From contig JAFGNT010000006.1 in NCBI GenBank assembly GCA_016926855.1, positions 32,943 to 96,942 of the forward strand: DNA of 64,000 nt. Reading direction: 5' to 3'. This document shows positions 51,903-61,371 of this stretch, in pieces; positions within the stretch are counted from its first letter, which is position 1; every line of letters begins with the position of its first letter. The position numbers and the translations under genes were made by a program. The notes beneath the pieces were generated by a model that was given only the letters and a program-made list of their open reading frames with translations, ran no database searches and had not been told where the DNA came from. Source of the stretch: Methanomicrobiaceae archaeon (lineage in GTDB: Archaea > Halobacteriota > Methanomicrobia > Methanomicrobiales > Methanomicrobiaceae).

Positions 51903-54639
51903 TCAGATCCGAATAAATTGCCGTGCGTGCAGCCTCGATGGCATCTTCCAGCCGTGCCCGGTCGGTGCCGCTTCCCTGCGCGAGGAAGGGTTTTCCTCCG
52001 CCCCTGCCGCCGATCATCCCGCAAATCGCCTGCACGACGGGGCGTGCATCGACCCGGTCCGTTCCCGACGACACGACGATATGTATCCTCTCTTCGCCTC
52101 CGGCAAGCACGGCAATGCCACCCCCGTCAGCAATTTTCGTTGCAAGCGTGACAAGCTCTTTGGGCGTGGCGTCGAGTACATGGACGGCAACCGGAACACC
52201 CGCCACCACCTCGGCGGTAAGCCGGTCCATCTCGAGGGAGACGCACTTCTGCTGCAGGCGTTCGATCTCTTTTTTCTGCTCCTTCCATTCGGTAAAGAAC
52301 CGTTCGACGGATTGGGGAAGGTTTTCCCGCTGCACGCTCAGGACGGCGGACGCATCGGAAAGCAGCTGCTCGACAAGCTGCATGTAATAAATCGCTGCCG
52401 TGCCCGCAGCAAATTCCAGCCGCTCGATCCCGTCCTGGATATGCTCGACACGGATGATCTTGACGGGCCCTATCTCCCCGGTGCTCCGGCAGTGGGTGCC
52501 GGCACAGGCCTGTACGTCCCCGCATACCGAAACGACCCGGATCTCGCTGCCCGGCGGAACACCACCCTGATAGAGATCGAAGCCGTATTTCTGTTCTGCA
52601 CGGGACCGTTCCTCCCACTTGACAGAGACCGGCATGTCGGCAAGCACCATCCTGTTGGCGGCAATCTCTATCCGCTTCAGCTCGTCGGGAGTGATGTGCC
52701 TGTAATGGCGGATATCGAGGCGGGAACTCTCGATCCCTTTCTGTGCCCCCGCCTGGTGAATATGCTTCCCGAGGATTTCCCGCGCCGCATGGAGGAGGAT
52801 GTGCGTGCCGGTATGGTGGCGCATCATCGTCCACCGGCGTTCCTCGTCCACCATTCCCTTCACCCGTTCGCCGCGTTTGAGCGTGCCGCCTTTAATCTGG
52901 TGCAGGATCACATCTCCGAGTTTGAAGGCATGATCGATACGCACCATAGTATCTTCCGTAACAAGCGTGCCCGTGTCCGACGGCTGCCCGCCTCCTTCGG
53001 GATACAACAGGGTCTGGTCGAGTACGACATTTCCCTCGAAGTAGTCCAGCACGATCGCTTCGAACTCGATTTCACCGGGCCTCTCGTAGTACAGGCGCCT
53101 TGTCGGGGGGAGGGTGGCGAGGCGGTCCCGGAATGCAGCAAACCGGTCCTCGTCCTTTGTCTCCGGGGACGATTCCGAGTGCACGTCGGCAATGAGGGAG
53201 TAAAAATTATCGGGAAGATCCACCATCGCCCCTTCCCCGGCAGCAACCTCTCGTACGGTCTCAGGCGGAATCCCGTGGGAATCGTAAAGCGTGATCATCT
53301 CGGAGAGCGGGATGCGTTCGGATTTTTTCTTATACTCCCTGGCCATTTTCTGGACGATCCTGGCCCCCCTGTCCATTGTCTGCCCGTATTTCTCCACTTC
53401 GTTCGCTATGATCTCCCTGACGACACAGATATCCTGTTCGAAGGAGTCCATGCCGATGGTCCGCATCTGCATTTCAATCAGATCGGCAGGGTCTTCCGCT
53501 ATGTCCAGCTCATGCATCATCCGCAGCGTCCGCCTGAGCACGAGGCGGGCGAGATATCCTTCCTGCGCATTGGAGGGGACGATGCAGTCGCCGAGCATGT
53601 ACGCAAGGCAGCGGGTGTGGTCGGCAATCGCATATACACGCTCGACCGGCGTAATCATCTTCTGGAGCTTTTCCAGCGGCACATCAATCTGGGATGCGAT
53701 CTGCCGCCGCATCGTGAGAATGTTGGAGCCGGTGATGTCCATAAGCCCGGCAAATTTCGCATTCATCGCAAGGATCTTCGTATACTCGGGATTATCGAGG
53801 AGGTGGGACAGTCCCGCCGCCTCCATCAGGCGGCTGACCATCTCGGGGAATACCGCATCATAGATTGTCGGGGATCCTTTGGAGGCCCAGACGAACCGCT
53901 CGAGGCCGTACCCCGTGTCGACGATGCGTGTCCGCATCGGGTAGTAGGCCACACCGTCGAGATCCACCGGAGCATCCCCGGTCGGTGTGCGGCCGAGACT
54001 CATGAAGACAAGCGTCGCAACTTCAAGTCCCGAAATCAGCACCTCGACACTCGGCCCCGCATTTCCGCCGCCCATCCACGGGTGCTCCTTGTAGGAAACG
54101 GCGTTGAGATCACCGCCGATCGAACTGATAAACTCATCACAGAGCTCGACGGTCCGGTCCTTCCAGTAGATCTCCTGATCCGGATTATTGAACGCGTGAT
54201 GGGCCATCATCTCAAAGGTAGTGAGATGGCGGCCCGATCGTCCCACCGAGTCGAGGTCGTTGAGACGGATACAGGGCTGCGAGATGGTGAGGGGGTTTGC
54301 AGGCGGCGGCACTTCTCCGCTCGTCACAAACGGCTGAAAATCGGCAATGGAGGCGATAGTGAGATATATATCGTCCCTCCAGCGTGCCGCAACGGGGTAC
54401 CGCTCGATGCGGGTATGGTCGTGGCGCTCGAAAAAGGAGAGAAACGCCTCCCTCATCTCGTTCAGGGAATGCGGTGTGAAGACAGGGTTTCCGATAAACG
54501 AATACGGCTCACAGGGAGCGTCCCCACAGAGGGTGCGGGCCGGGTCGCGGGTCCAGAACGCCGCTCCGCACGAGGTACATATCTTTCGCTCAAGGCCGTG
54601 GGATGTAAAATAATCGAGCTGATATTCTTCTTCGAGCAT
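51895..54639 (-). CDS. alaS: Alanyl-tRNA synthetase
   Basis: A 914-residue archaeal-type AlaRS. The N-terminal Cys-rich extension (RKICTSCGAAFWTRDPARTLCGDAPC) is specific to the archaeal form. It is followed by the class II catalytic core, the editing domain with HHTGTHILLHAA and CAGTHCRSTGEIG, and a C-Ala/oligomerisation domain ending with GGGIAVLAGGEERIHIVVS. It charges tRNA-Ala. A TATA element is not clear. Confidence 0.97.
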   Translation of the reverse strand: MLEEEYQLDYFTSHGLERKICTSCGAAFWTRDPARTLCGDAPCEPYSFIGNPVFTPHSLNEMREAFLSFFERHDHTRIERYPVAARWRDDIYLTIASIADFQPFVTSGEVPPPANPLTISQPCIRLNDLDSVGRSGRHLTTFEMMAHHAFNNPDQEIYWKDRTVELCDEFISSIGGDLNAVSYKEHPWMGGGNAGPSVEVLISGLEVATLVFMSLGRTPTGDAPVDLDGVAYYPMRTRIVDTGYGLERFVWASKGSPTIYDAVFPEMVSRLMEAAGLSHLLDNPEYTKILAMNAKFAGLMDITGSNILTMRRQIASQIDVPLEKLQKMITPVERVYAIADHTRCLAYMLGDCIVPSNAQEGYLARLVLRRTLRMMHELDIAEDPADLIEMQMRTIGMDSFEQDICVVREIIANEVEKYGQTMDRGARIVQKMAREYKKKSERIPLSEMITLYDSHGIPPETVREVAAGEGAMVDLPDNFYSLIADVHSESSPETKDEDRFAAFRDRLATLPPTRRLYYERPGEIEFEAIVLDYFEGNVVLDQTLLYPEGGGQPSDTGTLVTEDTMVRIDHAFKLGDVILHQIKGGTLKRGERVKGMVDEERRWTMMRHHTGTHILLHAAREILGKHIHQAGAQKGIESSRLDIRHYRHITPDELKRIEIAANRMVLADMPVSVKWEERSRAEQKYGFDLYQGGVPPGSEIRVVSVCGDVQACAGTHCRSTGEIGPVKIIRVEHIQDGIERLEFAAGTAAIYYMQLVEQLLSDASAVLSVQRENLPQSVERFFTEWKEQKKEIERLQQKCVSLEMDRLTAEVVAGVPVAVHVLDATPKELVTLATKIADGGGIAVLAGGEERIHIVVSSGTDRVDARPVVQAICGMIGGRGGGKPFLAQGSGTDRARLEDAIEAARTAIYSDLNE

Positions 54640-54694
54640 GGAAAAACCACGTGATAATTACAAAATATCTGTTTCAAACGGTAATTAGTATTTG

Positions 54695-55018
54695 CTATAT
54701 CCGGTCTTCCTCCCATTCATCCAGGTACCAGCTGGAGTACGTTTCGTAGATCCCGGTCGCCTGCGCGATGCGCACGGCAATGATATGCGAGCATTCCCGT
54801 CCGCGGAAAAGGAAATCGCCGCAGGTGCAGAAGTCGTCCTCGATAACGTACTCGCTGCTCAGGCCCACGACGACGAAGAAGTCCAGGTACCGCTTCACCC
54901 TCCGCTCTTTCACCGCACGGAGCGCTTTCTCCCCTCGCTCCCCGTATATGTGCCGCAGCCGTGTGCAGATCGCGGGAGTCAGCCTGCCGTCCGCCCGGAG
55001 GCGGTCCCACACGTTCAT
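54695..55018 (-). CDS. SWIM zinc-finger protein
   Basis: A 107-residue protein with a C-terminal SWIM motif: CTCGDFLFRGRECSHIIAV, that is CXC...CXH. The N-terminal helices are basic (RHIYGERGEKALRAVKERRVKRY), suggesting nucleic-acid binding. Many archaea have such a small SWIM protein of unknown role. The ATG overlaps the stop of the NIF3-like gene as ATGA, so the two are translationally coupled. Confidence 0.83.
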   Translation of the reverse strand: MNVWDRLRADGRLTPAICTRLRHIYGERGEKALRAVKERRVKRYLDFFVVVGLSSEYVIEDDFCTCGDFLFRGRECSHIIAVRIAQATGIYETYSSWYLDEWEEDRI

Positions 55019-55722
55019 CGGACCGAAACCATCCGGGGGGGATCGTCGAGAAACGTCCACTCCATCGTTTCTGCAAGCCGGCGCATTCCCGGCGATTCAA
55101 GGGCATAGTGCGTGGCTTCGATCAGGGTGAGAGGTGCACTCCGGCAGACACTGTGCTTCAGTTCGGCGGAGAGGAAACCGTCCGCACCATGTGTTACAGC
55201 CTCTTTTAGGAGGTCGGGCGAAAATCCGCTGCCTCCGACGACGGCCAGCCGGGCGGGGGGAGAAAACGGCCCGTACACATTGAGAGGGCACCCGAGGCGT
55301 TGTGCGATCTCCGGGAGGGTGATAGTGCAGCTGCCGACACGACCGAGGGACATCTCCACCGTGTCCTCGAGCGAAAGCAGACTCCCGAGCGTGTCGTTGA
55401 TCCCCCCCGGTGCATGGTCGAAATTACTGTGCATGACATAGATGTTCAGGCCGGCTGCAAGCGTGTCGCGAAGCAGTGCCGCGAGGCACCCCTGCACCGA
55501 TGTGACAGGTGTCCAGAGCGGCGTGTGATGGACGACAAGCATCTCCGCTCCCGAACGGATTGCCTTACGCACAACCGCAGGCGTGGCGTCCAGAGCGCAG
55601 CATACCCGTTTTATGTCGGGCGATCCCTCGATGATAAGGCCGATCCTGCCCTCATCATATGCATCGGCCAGTTCAGGAGGCGCAATCCGCTCCATCTCCG
55701 CGATAAACCGGTGGATCTCCAT
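55015..55722 (-). CDS. NIF3-like dinuclear metal-center protein
   Basis: About 235 residues of the NIF3/DUF34 family. Metal ligands are in LVVHHTPLW and in MHSNFDHAPGGIND, with the later pair around EATHYALESPGMRRL. The function remains debated; some members are linked to GTP cyclohydrolase or metal handling. The frame is open to 56004, but the ATG at 55722 starts at the family N-terminus and has a TATA box 25 nt upstream, consistent with a leaderless mRNA. Confidence 0.88.
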   Translation of the reverse strand: MEIHRFIAEMERIAPPELADAYDEGRIGLIIEGSPDIKRVCCALDATPAVVRKAIRSGAEMLVVHHTPLWTPVTSVQGCLAALLRDTLAAGLNIYVMHSNFDHAPGGINDTLGSLLSLEDTVEMSLGRVGSCTITLPEIAQRLGCPLNVYGPFSPPARLAVVGGSGFSPDLLKEAVTHGADGFLSAELKHSVCRSAPLTLIEATHYALESPGMRRLAETMEWTFLDDPPRMVSVR

Positions 55723-55743
55723 ATATACTACTCTTCCCGGGGG

Positions 55744-55750
55744 AATAAAA
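55744..55750 (-). promoter_or_regulatory. TATA box for the NIF3-SWIM operon
   Basis: Minus-strand TTTTATT is centred 25 nt before the ATG at 55722. It shares the 72-base gap with the promoter of the divergent homocysteine operon. Confidence 0.45.
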
Positions 55751-55794
55751 GACTTCATATTACCAATAGTAATAAACAGGAGTATTAAATATGC

Positions 55795-57327
55795 ATGAAT
55801 GATAAAAAATACTTTATGCAGAAGTCCATCGACCTGATTAACACACGTATACGCGATGGGAACGCCCGGGTAGTGACTGCGGAGGAGATGCCGGCTATTG
55901 TCGATGAACTCGGCGAGGAAGGGGCGCTTCACGAAGTGGACGTCGTCACGACCGGGACGTTCGGGGCGATGTGTTCGTCGGGGGCTTTTTTTAACTTCGG
56001 ACACTCGGATCCCCCCATCCGGATGGAGCGGGTCTGGTTAAATGACGTCGAGGCATATGCGGGGGTAGCGGCGGTGGACGCGTATCTTGGTGCCACTCAG
56101 CTGTCCGAGACGAAGGGGGACCGGTACGGCGGTGCCCATGTGCTGGAGGATCTGGTCGCAGGAAAAACCATTGAGCTCAGGGCGTTTTCGAAGGGTACCG
56201 ACTGTTACCCAAGGACGACACTGAAAACCGAAATCACGCTCGACGATCTCAACCAGGCCGTCATGTGCAATCCCAGAAACGCCTTCCAGCGGTATGGAGC
56301 CGCCACGAACGCATCATCCGACCGCGTAATGAACACCTATATGGGATCGCTCCTCCCCAACTGCGGCAACGTATCGTTTTCAGGAGCGGGGGTGCTCTCA
56401 CCGCTTGCGAATGACCCGCAGCTCAGGGTCATCGGCAGCGGTGTGCCAATCTTCCTCTGCGGTGCACCCGGAATGGTCATCGGGGAGGGCACGCAGTCAT
56501 CTCCCGCCAGCGGGTTCGCGAACCTCATGGTCACCGGAAACATGCCGGGCATGACAACCGACTTCCTGCGCGCCGCCACATTCACCGGATACGGCGTGAG
56601 CCTGTATGTCGGCCTCGGGATACCGATTCCGGTCGTGGACCTTGATGTCGTGCGAAGCACCGCGGTGCGGGACGAGGATATCACCACATCGATCATCGAC
56701 TACGGTGTCCCATCCCGCGACCGGCCTGTACTACGGGACGTCAGTTACGCGGAACTCCGAAGCGGAAGTGTCGAGATCGGGGGCGAGGAGGTGAAGACCT
56801 CGTCGATGTCGAGTTTCAGGAAAGCCCGTGAAGTGGCCGCGGCCCTCGCCGGGTGGGTGAGGGAGGGAAAGATGGAACTCTTCCTTCCCACCCGGCATCT
56901 CGATACCGCAACACGGGTGCATCCGCTACGCGAAACAGAGCATGTCCCCCGTGTCAGGGAGATCATGCAGCGCAGCATCCCCTGCATCGGAGAGGACGAG
57001 GAGATCAGGACCGCGGCACGCACACTCCTGAAGGGAGAGACCAACCACCTCCCGGTACTGGATGCGGACGGCAGGGTGGTCGGTATCGTCACAACATATG
57101 ATATCTCGAAGGCGGTGGTGAGTCCCGGAAGCGGCAAAAGGGTCGCGGATATCATGACCCGCCGCGTGATCCGGACGACCCCCGAGGAGGCCGTCGATAT
57201 CGCGGCCCGGAAACTTGAACTGAATAATATCAGTGCGCTCCCGGTGGTCGATGACAACGGGCACATTATCGGGCTTCTCAGCGCGATTGATCTCGGGAAG
57301 CTCTTTGGAGGGAGGTGGAGCCGATGA
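55795..57327 (+). CDS. L-aspartate semialdehyde sulfurtransferase (DUF39 with CBS pair)
   Basis: A 510-residue protein matching MA1821-type homocysteine synthase. The DUF39 domain (about 10-370) has conserved cysteines C60 (FGAMCSSG) and C137 (KGTDCYPR), separated by 77 residues as I recall for the catalytic pair of the Methanosarcina enzyme. Two CBS domains occupy about 385-505. It makes homocysteine from aspartate semialdehyde and sulfide, as in methanogens lacking the usual pathway. ATG 55816 (MQKSI) is an alternative start. It overlaps the ferredoxin gene by four bases. Confidence 0.9.
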   Translation: MNDKKYFMQKSIDLINTRIRDGNARVVTAEEMPAIVDELGEEGALHEVDVVTTGTFGAMCSSGAFFNFGHSDPPIRMERVWLNDVEAYAGVAAVDAYLGATQLSETKGDRYGGAHVLEDLVAGKTIELRAFSKGTDCYPRTTLKTEITLDDLNQAVMCNPRNAFQRYGAATNASSDRVMNTYMGSLLPNCGNVSFSGAGVLSPLANDPQLRVIGSGVPIFLCGAPGMVIGEGTQSSPASGFANLMVTGNMPGMTTDFLRAATFTGYGVSLYVGLGIPIPVVDLDVVRSTAVRDEDITTSIIDYGVPSRDRPVLRDVSYAELRSGSVEIGGEEVKTSSMSSFRKAREVAAALAGWVREGKMELFLPTRHLDTATRVHPLRETEHVPRVREIMQRSIPCIGEDEEIRTAARTLLKGETNHLPVLDADGRVVGIVTTYDISKAVVSPGSGKRVADIMTRRVIRTTPEEAVDIAARKLELNNISALPVVDDNGHIIGLLSAIDLGKLFGGRWSR

Positions 57328-57710
57328 AACTGCTCGTGACATTTTCCCGGAAGGGAGGCCGTGAACCCGTCATCGCACGCACCGTGAAGGAAACGGGTGT
57401 CCTCATCAATGTCGAACGGGCACACATCGACTCGGTTGCGGGGGAGGTGCTCGTCGACGTGCCAGATTCCGATTCCGATCTCGTGTGCAGCAAGATGCGT
57501 GAATTCGGCGCCACCGTGAGGATACTCGTGGATTCGGTGAGGCGCGACGAGGACGAGTGCGTGGACTGCGGCGCCTGTATCAGTATCTGCCCGAAGGACG
57601 TCTTCTCGTTCGACGACGAGTGGCGCCTGACCCTGACCGAGGAACGATGCGTGCTCTGCGGCAAATGCGTGCCTGCCTGTCCGCACCATGCCCTGTCACT
57701 CATGCAATGA
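57324..57710 (+). CDS. NIL-domain ferredoxin of homocysteine synthesis
   Basis: A 128-residue protein. An N-terminal NIL domain (about 1-75, ligand-binding beta-alpha-beta fold) is followed by two [4Fe-4S] motifs, CVDCGACISICP and CVLCGKCVPACP. It corresponds to MA1822, the electron/sulfur partner of the DUF39 protein. The start overlaps the upstream stop as ATGA (57324-57327) with GGAGG upstream, and its own stop overlaps the next gene by four bases. Confidence 0.92.
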   Translation: MKLLVTFSRKGGREPVIARTVKETGVLINVERAHIDSVAGEVLVDVPDSDSDLVCSKMREFGATVRILVDSVRRDEDECVDCGACISICPKDVFSFDDEWRLTLTEERCVLCGKCVPACPHHALSLMQ

Positions 57711-58480
57711 TACGGGAACACTTCGAGTATAAGACCACGATCACCACCATCCTCGCCGACAACGAAGCCCATATCGGGGCGGCGAAGGAGGCGATGGTCG
57801 CCGCACGGCAGGAGGTGGAGGCGCACCTTGCCGCCGATCCTTTTTTCGGCATGACTCTCGAGCCCTACCTTCCCGCAACCGAAAGCCTGACTGTCAGCCG
57901 GATGGCGAATGCGGGGGTTGCGGCAGGCGTCGGTCCCATGGCGGCGGTGGCGGGCAGCATCGCGTGGGCAGGGGTGGAGGCGATGCAGGACGCTGGCGCC
58001 GCCTTCGGGGTGATCGACAACGGGGGCGATATCGCCCTGATATCAGACCGTGACGTCAGAATCGGACTGTACGCCGGCGGGGCTTCTGCAGGCGCCTCGC
58101 GTGCATTCATCCTTCCGGAGCAGAGCGCAGTCTATGGGATATGCACGTCATCCGCCTCAGTCGGGCCGTCGATATCCTTCGGGACCGCAGACGCGGTGAC
58201 GGTCTTTGCCCGCGACGTGTCACTGGCGGACGCCTGGGCGACGTCGCTCTGCAACAGGACGGGAAACGGTAGAGAAGGGCTCTTTTCGCCGCTCGAACAT
58301 TCGGGCGTTGACGGTGTCTACGTGGTGATGGGCGATGAAACGGCCCGGTGGGGTACGATCCCACCGGTGGTGCCCGCCCGCGTCGATGAATCGCTGATCA
58401 GCGCCGGCCGCGTTGGAGCCGTTACGGCTCATATCCGTCGGAAAACGCAACCGCCCGGCCGTACGCCCCCCTCCCCGTGA
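57707..58480 (+). CDS. UPF0280 / COG2122 (ApbE-like) protein
   Basis: A 257-residue protein of COG2122. Motifs are MANAGVAAGVGPMAAVAGSI, GVIDNGGDIALIS and GICTSSASVGPSISFG. In Methanosarcina the COG2122 gene is linked genetically to sulfide use for cysteine and homocysteine. Here it sits in the same operon as DUF39 and NIL-ferredoxin. The start is the ATGA overlap at 57707. Its 3' end overlaps the convergent gene by 59 bases. Confidence 0.88.
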   Translation: MIREHFEYKTTITTILADNEAHIGAAKEAMVAARQEVEAHLAADPFFGMTLEPYLPATESLTVSRMANAGVAAGVGPMAAVAGSIAWAGVEAMQDAGAAFGVIDNGGDIALISDRDVRIGLYAGGASAGASRAFILPEQSAVYGICTSSASVGPSISFGTADAVTVFARDVSLADAWATSLCNRTGNGREGLFSPLEHSGVDGVYVVMGDETARWGTIPPVVPARVDESLISAGRVGAVTAHIRRKTQPPGRTPPSP

Positions 58481-58817
58481 ACGTACGGATCACCGTTTCG
58501 CCGTCCGTTGCCAGCATGGCAGGCACACCGTCCGTCTCTGTAAAGTGCAGTTCGAGCAGGTCATGCTCCTCGACAAGGACACCCTGGCCAACCGCCGTGG
58601 CGGGCTGGAGAATCAGCCGCTCTTCCCCGAGCTCGGTCGGCAGTTCCCGGAATGCATAATAGAATACCTGGAACGCATTCATAAAATCGGAATGCAGAAG
58701 CTCATCCCGAATGCCGGGTTCCAGTTCATCGAGGATCTCCGCAAGTTTTTCGATATCCTCCTCCGCGATTGCATAGATTTTATCGGCGAGTTCTGCCAGT
58801 TCCAGATAATCGGTCAT
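58422..58817 (-). CDS. Conserved hypothetical acidic protein
   Basis: A 131-residue, strongly acidic protein. The first half is helical (DYLELAELADKIYAIAEEDIEKLAEILDEL), the second predicted beta (RLILQPATAVGQGVLVEEHDLLELHF). No named family is recognised. It shares 59 bases convergently with the end of the COG2122 gene, so if both are translated the 3' region is used on both strands. Acidic composition and helix pattern look like a real protein. A promoter may lie in the 120-base divergent gap. Confidence 0.65.
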   Translation of the reverse strand: MTDYLELAELADKIYAIAEEDIEKLAEILDELEPGIRDELLHSDFMNAFQVFYYAFRELPTELGEERLILQPATAVGQGVLVEEHDLLELHFTETDGVPAMLATDGETVIRTFTGRGAYGRAVAFSDGYEP

Positions 58818-58937
58818 AGAAGTGACTCCGTCATACTGTTCCGGGGAGAGGGGGAAATGCCTTCCTGCGCGGATTCGTCCCCGGCGGGCTTCATCCCGGT
58901 GTACAGGTGGATAGGGCGGTTACCCGCAAAAAAGTAT

Positions 58938-59249
58938 ATGGAACCCGACATCAACCTCACTTGCGTGCGTGAAGAAGAACTCGACTGGACCCTGTACCAC
59001 ATCATTGCCGCCCGGAACACAACAACCATCCCGGAGCTCTGCACCGACACAGGATTCTCCCGTGACAACGTGGAGGGAGCGATGGAGCGGCTCGAAAGGA
59101 ACTGCCTGATCGGCCGTTCGGAAGAGGATGTCAGGGTGCTCTCGATACACGAATCACTGATCATGTGCCGCGTGAACCATGCACAGGACAGCCCCATTGT
59201 CGTCGAAGACGGCGTCATTAAATACCGCCCCCGGGGGGAGGAGAAGTAA
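58938..59249 (+). CDS. Small winged-helix-like protein before aTrm56
   Basis: A 103-residue protein with helix-turn-helix character (TLYHIIAARNTTTIPELCTDTGFSRDNVEGAMERLERNCLI) followed by a short beta-rich end. This resembles a MarR/Lrp-like DNA-binding domain. The start is not marked by a ribosome site, and the frame is open upstream to 58413. The stop abuts the aTrm56 start, so the two are co-transcribed. Confidence 0.7.
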   Translation: MEPDINLTCVREEELDWTLYHIIAARNTTTIPELCTDTGFSRDNVEGAMERLERNCLIGRSEEDVRVLSIHESLIMCRVNHAQDSPIVVEDGVIKYRPRGEEK

Positions 59250-59774
59250 ATGGCCCGGGCCTGTGTGCTCCGCATCGGCCACCGTCCCGAACGCGACCAG
59301 CGTGTCACGACACACGTCGCGCTCACGGCACGGGCGCTCGGGGCGGACGGGATGTACCTCGCCGCGAACGACCCCGGCATAAAAAAATCCGTTGACAGCG
59401 TGGTTGGCCGGTGGGGAGGCGAATTTTTTGTGGAAAATAATGTCTCGTGGCGCCGGTGCATTACCGACTGGAAGGTACGGGGGGGTACTGTCGCACACCT
59501 CACGATGTACGGCCTCCGGATGACGGACGTCATCGACGAGGTGAGGGACGCCGGGGATCTCCTTGTCGTTGTCGGTGCGGAGAAGGTGCCGGGCGACGTC
59601 TTCGGGCTCGCGGACTACAACATCTCGGTGACGACACAGCCGCATTCGGAGATCTCCAGCCTCGCCCTGTTTCTGGATCACCTTTTCGAAGGGAGTGAAC
59701 TGAACCGGGAATACCCCGATGCACTGATGCGCATTACCCCTTCGGCCCGGGGAAAGATGAGGAATGGAGAGTGA
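59250..59774 (+). CDS. tRNA (cytidine-56-2'-O)-methyltransferase (aTrm56)
   Basis: A 174-residue archaeal SPOUT methyltransferase that modifies C56 in the T loop of tRNAs. [29 protein letters not shown] is the N-terminal family signature, and [35 protein letters not shown] the SAM-binding knot. It starts directly after the winged-helix gene and overlaps the ATP-grasp gene by four bases (GTGA). Confidence 0.92.
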   Translation: MARACVLRIGHRPERDQRVTTHVALTARALGADGMYLAANDPGIKKSVDSVVGRWGGEFFVENNVSWRRCITDWKVRGGTVAHLTMYGLRMTDVIDEVRDAGDLLVVVGAEKVPGDVFGLADYNISVTTQPHSEISSLALFLDHLFEGSELNREYPDALMRITPSARGKMRNGE

Positions 59775-60856
59775 GGGGGACCGTTCTCGTCGCCGGATTC
59801 GCAACCCGGCATGTGGTCAGATCGGCATGGAATGCCGGCTACCGTGTTTCTGCAATCGACCATTTCTGCGATCAGGATCTGTGCTGGTACACGGACGAGT
59901 GCAGGACGTTCGAAGAACTTGACGACCTGTCCGGCGTTGTCGATGAGTTCTGCCGGAGGCACCCTGTCGATCTGCTGGTCGTGACTTCGGGGGCGGAAGA
60001 TATGGGAAGCGCCCTCCCCATTTGCGGCACCCCGAAAGAGCGGGTGCGGGATTTTCTCGATAAACTCACGATACAGGATTTTTTCGAACGCGAGCATATT
60101 CCCGTGCCGCCGATCGTCCCCGCCACCACGTTTCCCTGCATGATCAAGCCACGGAAGGGCGCCGGCGGATGGAGGAACCGGATTGTCAGGTCACCTGCCG
60201 GGGAGCGGGCGTGGACGGAGATGTGGCCCGACGTGCCCTACATCAGGCAGCAGGTCGTCGACGGCATTCCCTGCAGCGTGTCCTGCATTGCAAACGGCAG
60301 CGAGGCGCGGGCTGTCGCCGTCAATGAGCAGCTGCTCAGGGAAACGGATGACGATAAAGCCCACGGTTTTGCGGGCGCCATCACACCGTTCGACCATCCC
60401 CGTGCCGCCGAACTCATCAGCATCGCAGAACATGCGGCAGGGGCGTCCGGATGCATCGGTTCCGTGGGCGTCGATTTTATGCTCGGGGACACTATCCGGG
60501 CAATCGAGATCAACCCGCGGTTTCAGGCGACACTTGACACGGTCGAGATGGCAACGGGGCGAAATATGTTCGACCTGCATGTGAGTGCATGCCGGGGCAT
60601 CCTGCCCCCCGCATGTCAGGGCAGGCCTCCCGCCTTTGCGGCGCGCAGGATTGTCTTTGCAGACCGGGATCTGACTGTCCGCGACGATCTGCGGAGCCTC
60701 TCCCCCTCTATCGCCGACATCCCGTGGCCCGGCACCGATATCGAGGAGGGCGGTGCGGTCGTCAGCACATTCGGGTGGGGGAAAACACGGGATGACGCTC
60801 TCGCGATGCTGGATAAGACTATATCGAGGGTGGGCAGATATATGAGCAGATGGTAG
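59771..60856 (+). CDS. ATP-grasp carboligase (COG2232-like)
   Basis: A 361-residue ATP-grasp protein starting at GTG 59771. It has an N-terminal pre-grasp region ([20 protein letters not shown]), [13 protein letters not shown] for nucleotide binding, and the metal site GSVGVDFML...[13 protein letters not shown]. It probably links an amino acid or carboxylate to an amine; related methanogen enzymes include the methanofuran ligase MfnD, but the family match is only general. It is fixed in a group with aTrm56 and TFE. Confidence 0.78.
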   Translation: MRGTVLVAGFATRHVVRSAWNAGYRVSAIDHFCDQDLCWYTDECRTFEELDDLSGVVDEFCRRHPVDLLVVTSGAEDMGSALPICGTPKERVRDFLDKLTIQDFFEREHIPVPPIVPATTFPCMIKPRKGAGGWRNRIVRSPAGERAWTEMWPDVPYIRQQVVDGIPCSVSCIANGSEARAVAVNEQLLRETDDDKAHGFAGAITPFDHPRAAELISIAEHAAGASGCIGSVGVDFMLGDTIRAIEINPRFQATLDTVEMATGRNMFDLHVSACRGILPPACQGRPPAFAARRIVFADRDLTVRDDLRSLSPSIADIPWPGTDIEEGGAVVSTFGWGKTRDDALAMLDKTISRVGRYMSRW

Positions 60857-61371
60857 CGGTAGAGGAACTGCTGGGAAATCCGGCAATCGAGACATACCTG
60901 GTCCGCATGATCAGGGATGAGGGCGTTCTGCTCCTGAGGAAGTTCCCGGAAGAAGGGGAACACAGTGACGAGGAACTTGCCGAAACGACCGGCATCAACC
61001 TCAACAGCGTACGCCACACGCTATATACCCTCTACGAAAAGCGACTTGCCGAGTACCGGCGGATTAAGAATTCCGAGACCGGGTGGCTGACATACCTCTG
61101 GAAGCTCCGGCTCGACAATATCGAGGATGCGCTCTATGAGGACATGGAGGCTGTGCTCGAGATGCTCGAGGCGCGGGAGAAATACGAGGAGGAAAACGAT
61201 TTTTACGTCTGCAAGCAGTGCGGAATCATTTTTACTTTCGATGATGCGCTCGGCAGGGAATTCACATGCCCCCAGTGCGACGAGAGGATGGAGCATTTTG
61301 ACAACGACCTGATCCTCCGTGCCCTGAAACGCCGCGTTGAAGCAATCCGCGCCACGCTCGGGAAGGCGTGA
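60850..61371 (+). CDS. tfe: Transcription initiation factor E (TFE alpha)
   Basis: A 173-residue TFE. The N-terminal winged helix (about 10-85, [31 protein letters not shown]) is followed by an acidic linker and a zinc ribbon with C121, C124, C140 and C143. It assists TBP/TFB-directed promoter opening by RNA polymerase. It overlaps the ATP-grasp gene by seven bases and the HD gene by four. Confidence 0.95.
   Translation: MVAVEELLGNPAIETYLVRMIRDEGVLLLRKFPEEGEHSDEELAETTGINLNSVRHTLYTLYEKRLAEYRRIKNSETGWLTYLWKLRLDNIEDALYEDMEAVLEMLEAREKYEEENDFYVCKQCGIIFTFDDALGREFTCPQCDERMEHFDNDLILRALKRRVEAIRATLGKA

Noticed and set aside
51736..54654. A 972-codon open frame on the plus strand opposite alaS
   Set aside because: It is the exact antisense of a strongly conserved AlaRS gene. 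High GC at codon third positions removes stops on the other strand, and the predicted protein is His/Arg/Pro-rich with no domain.
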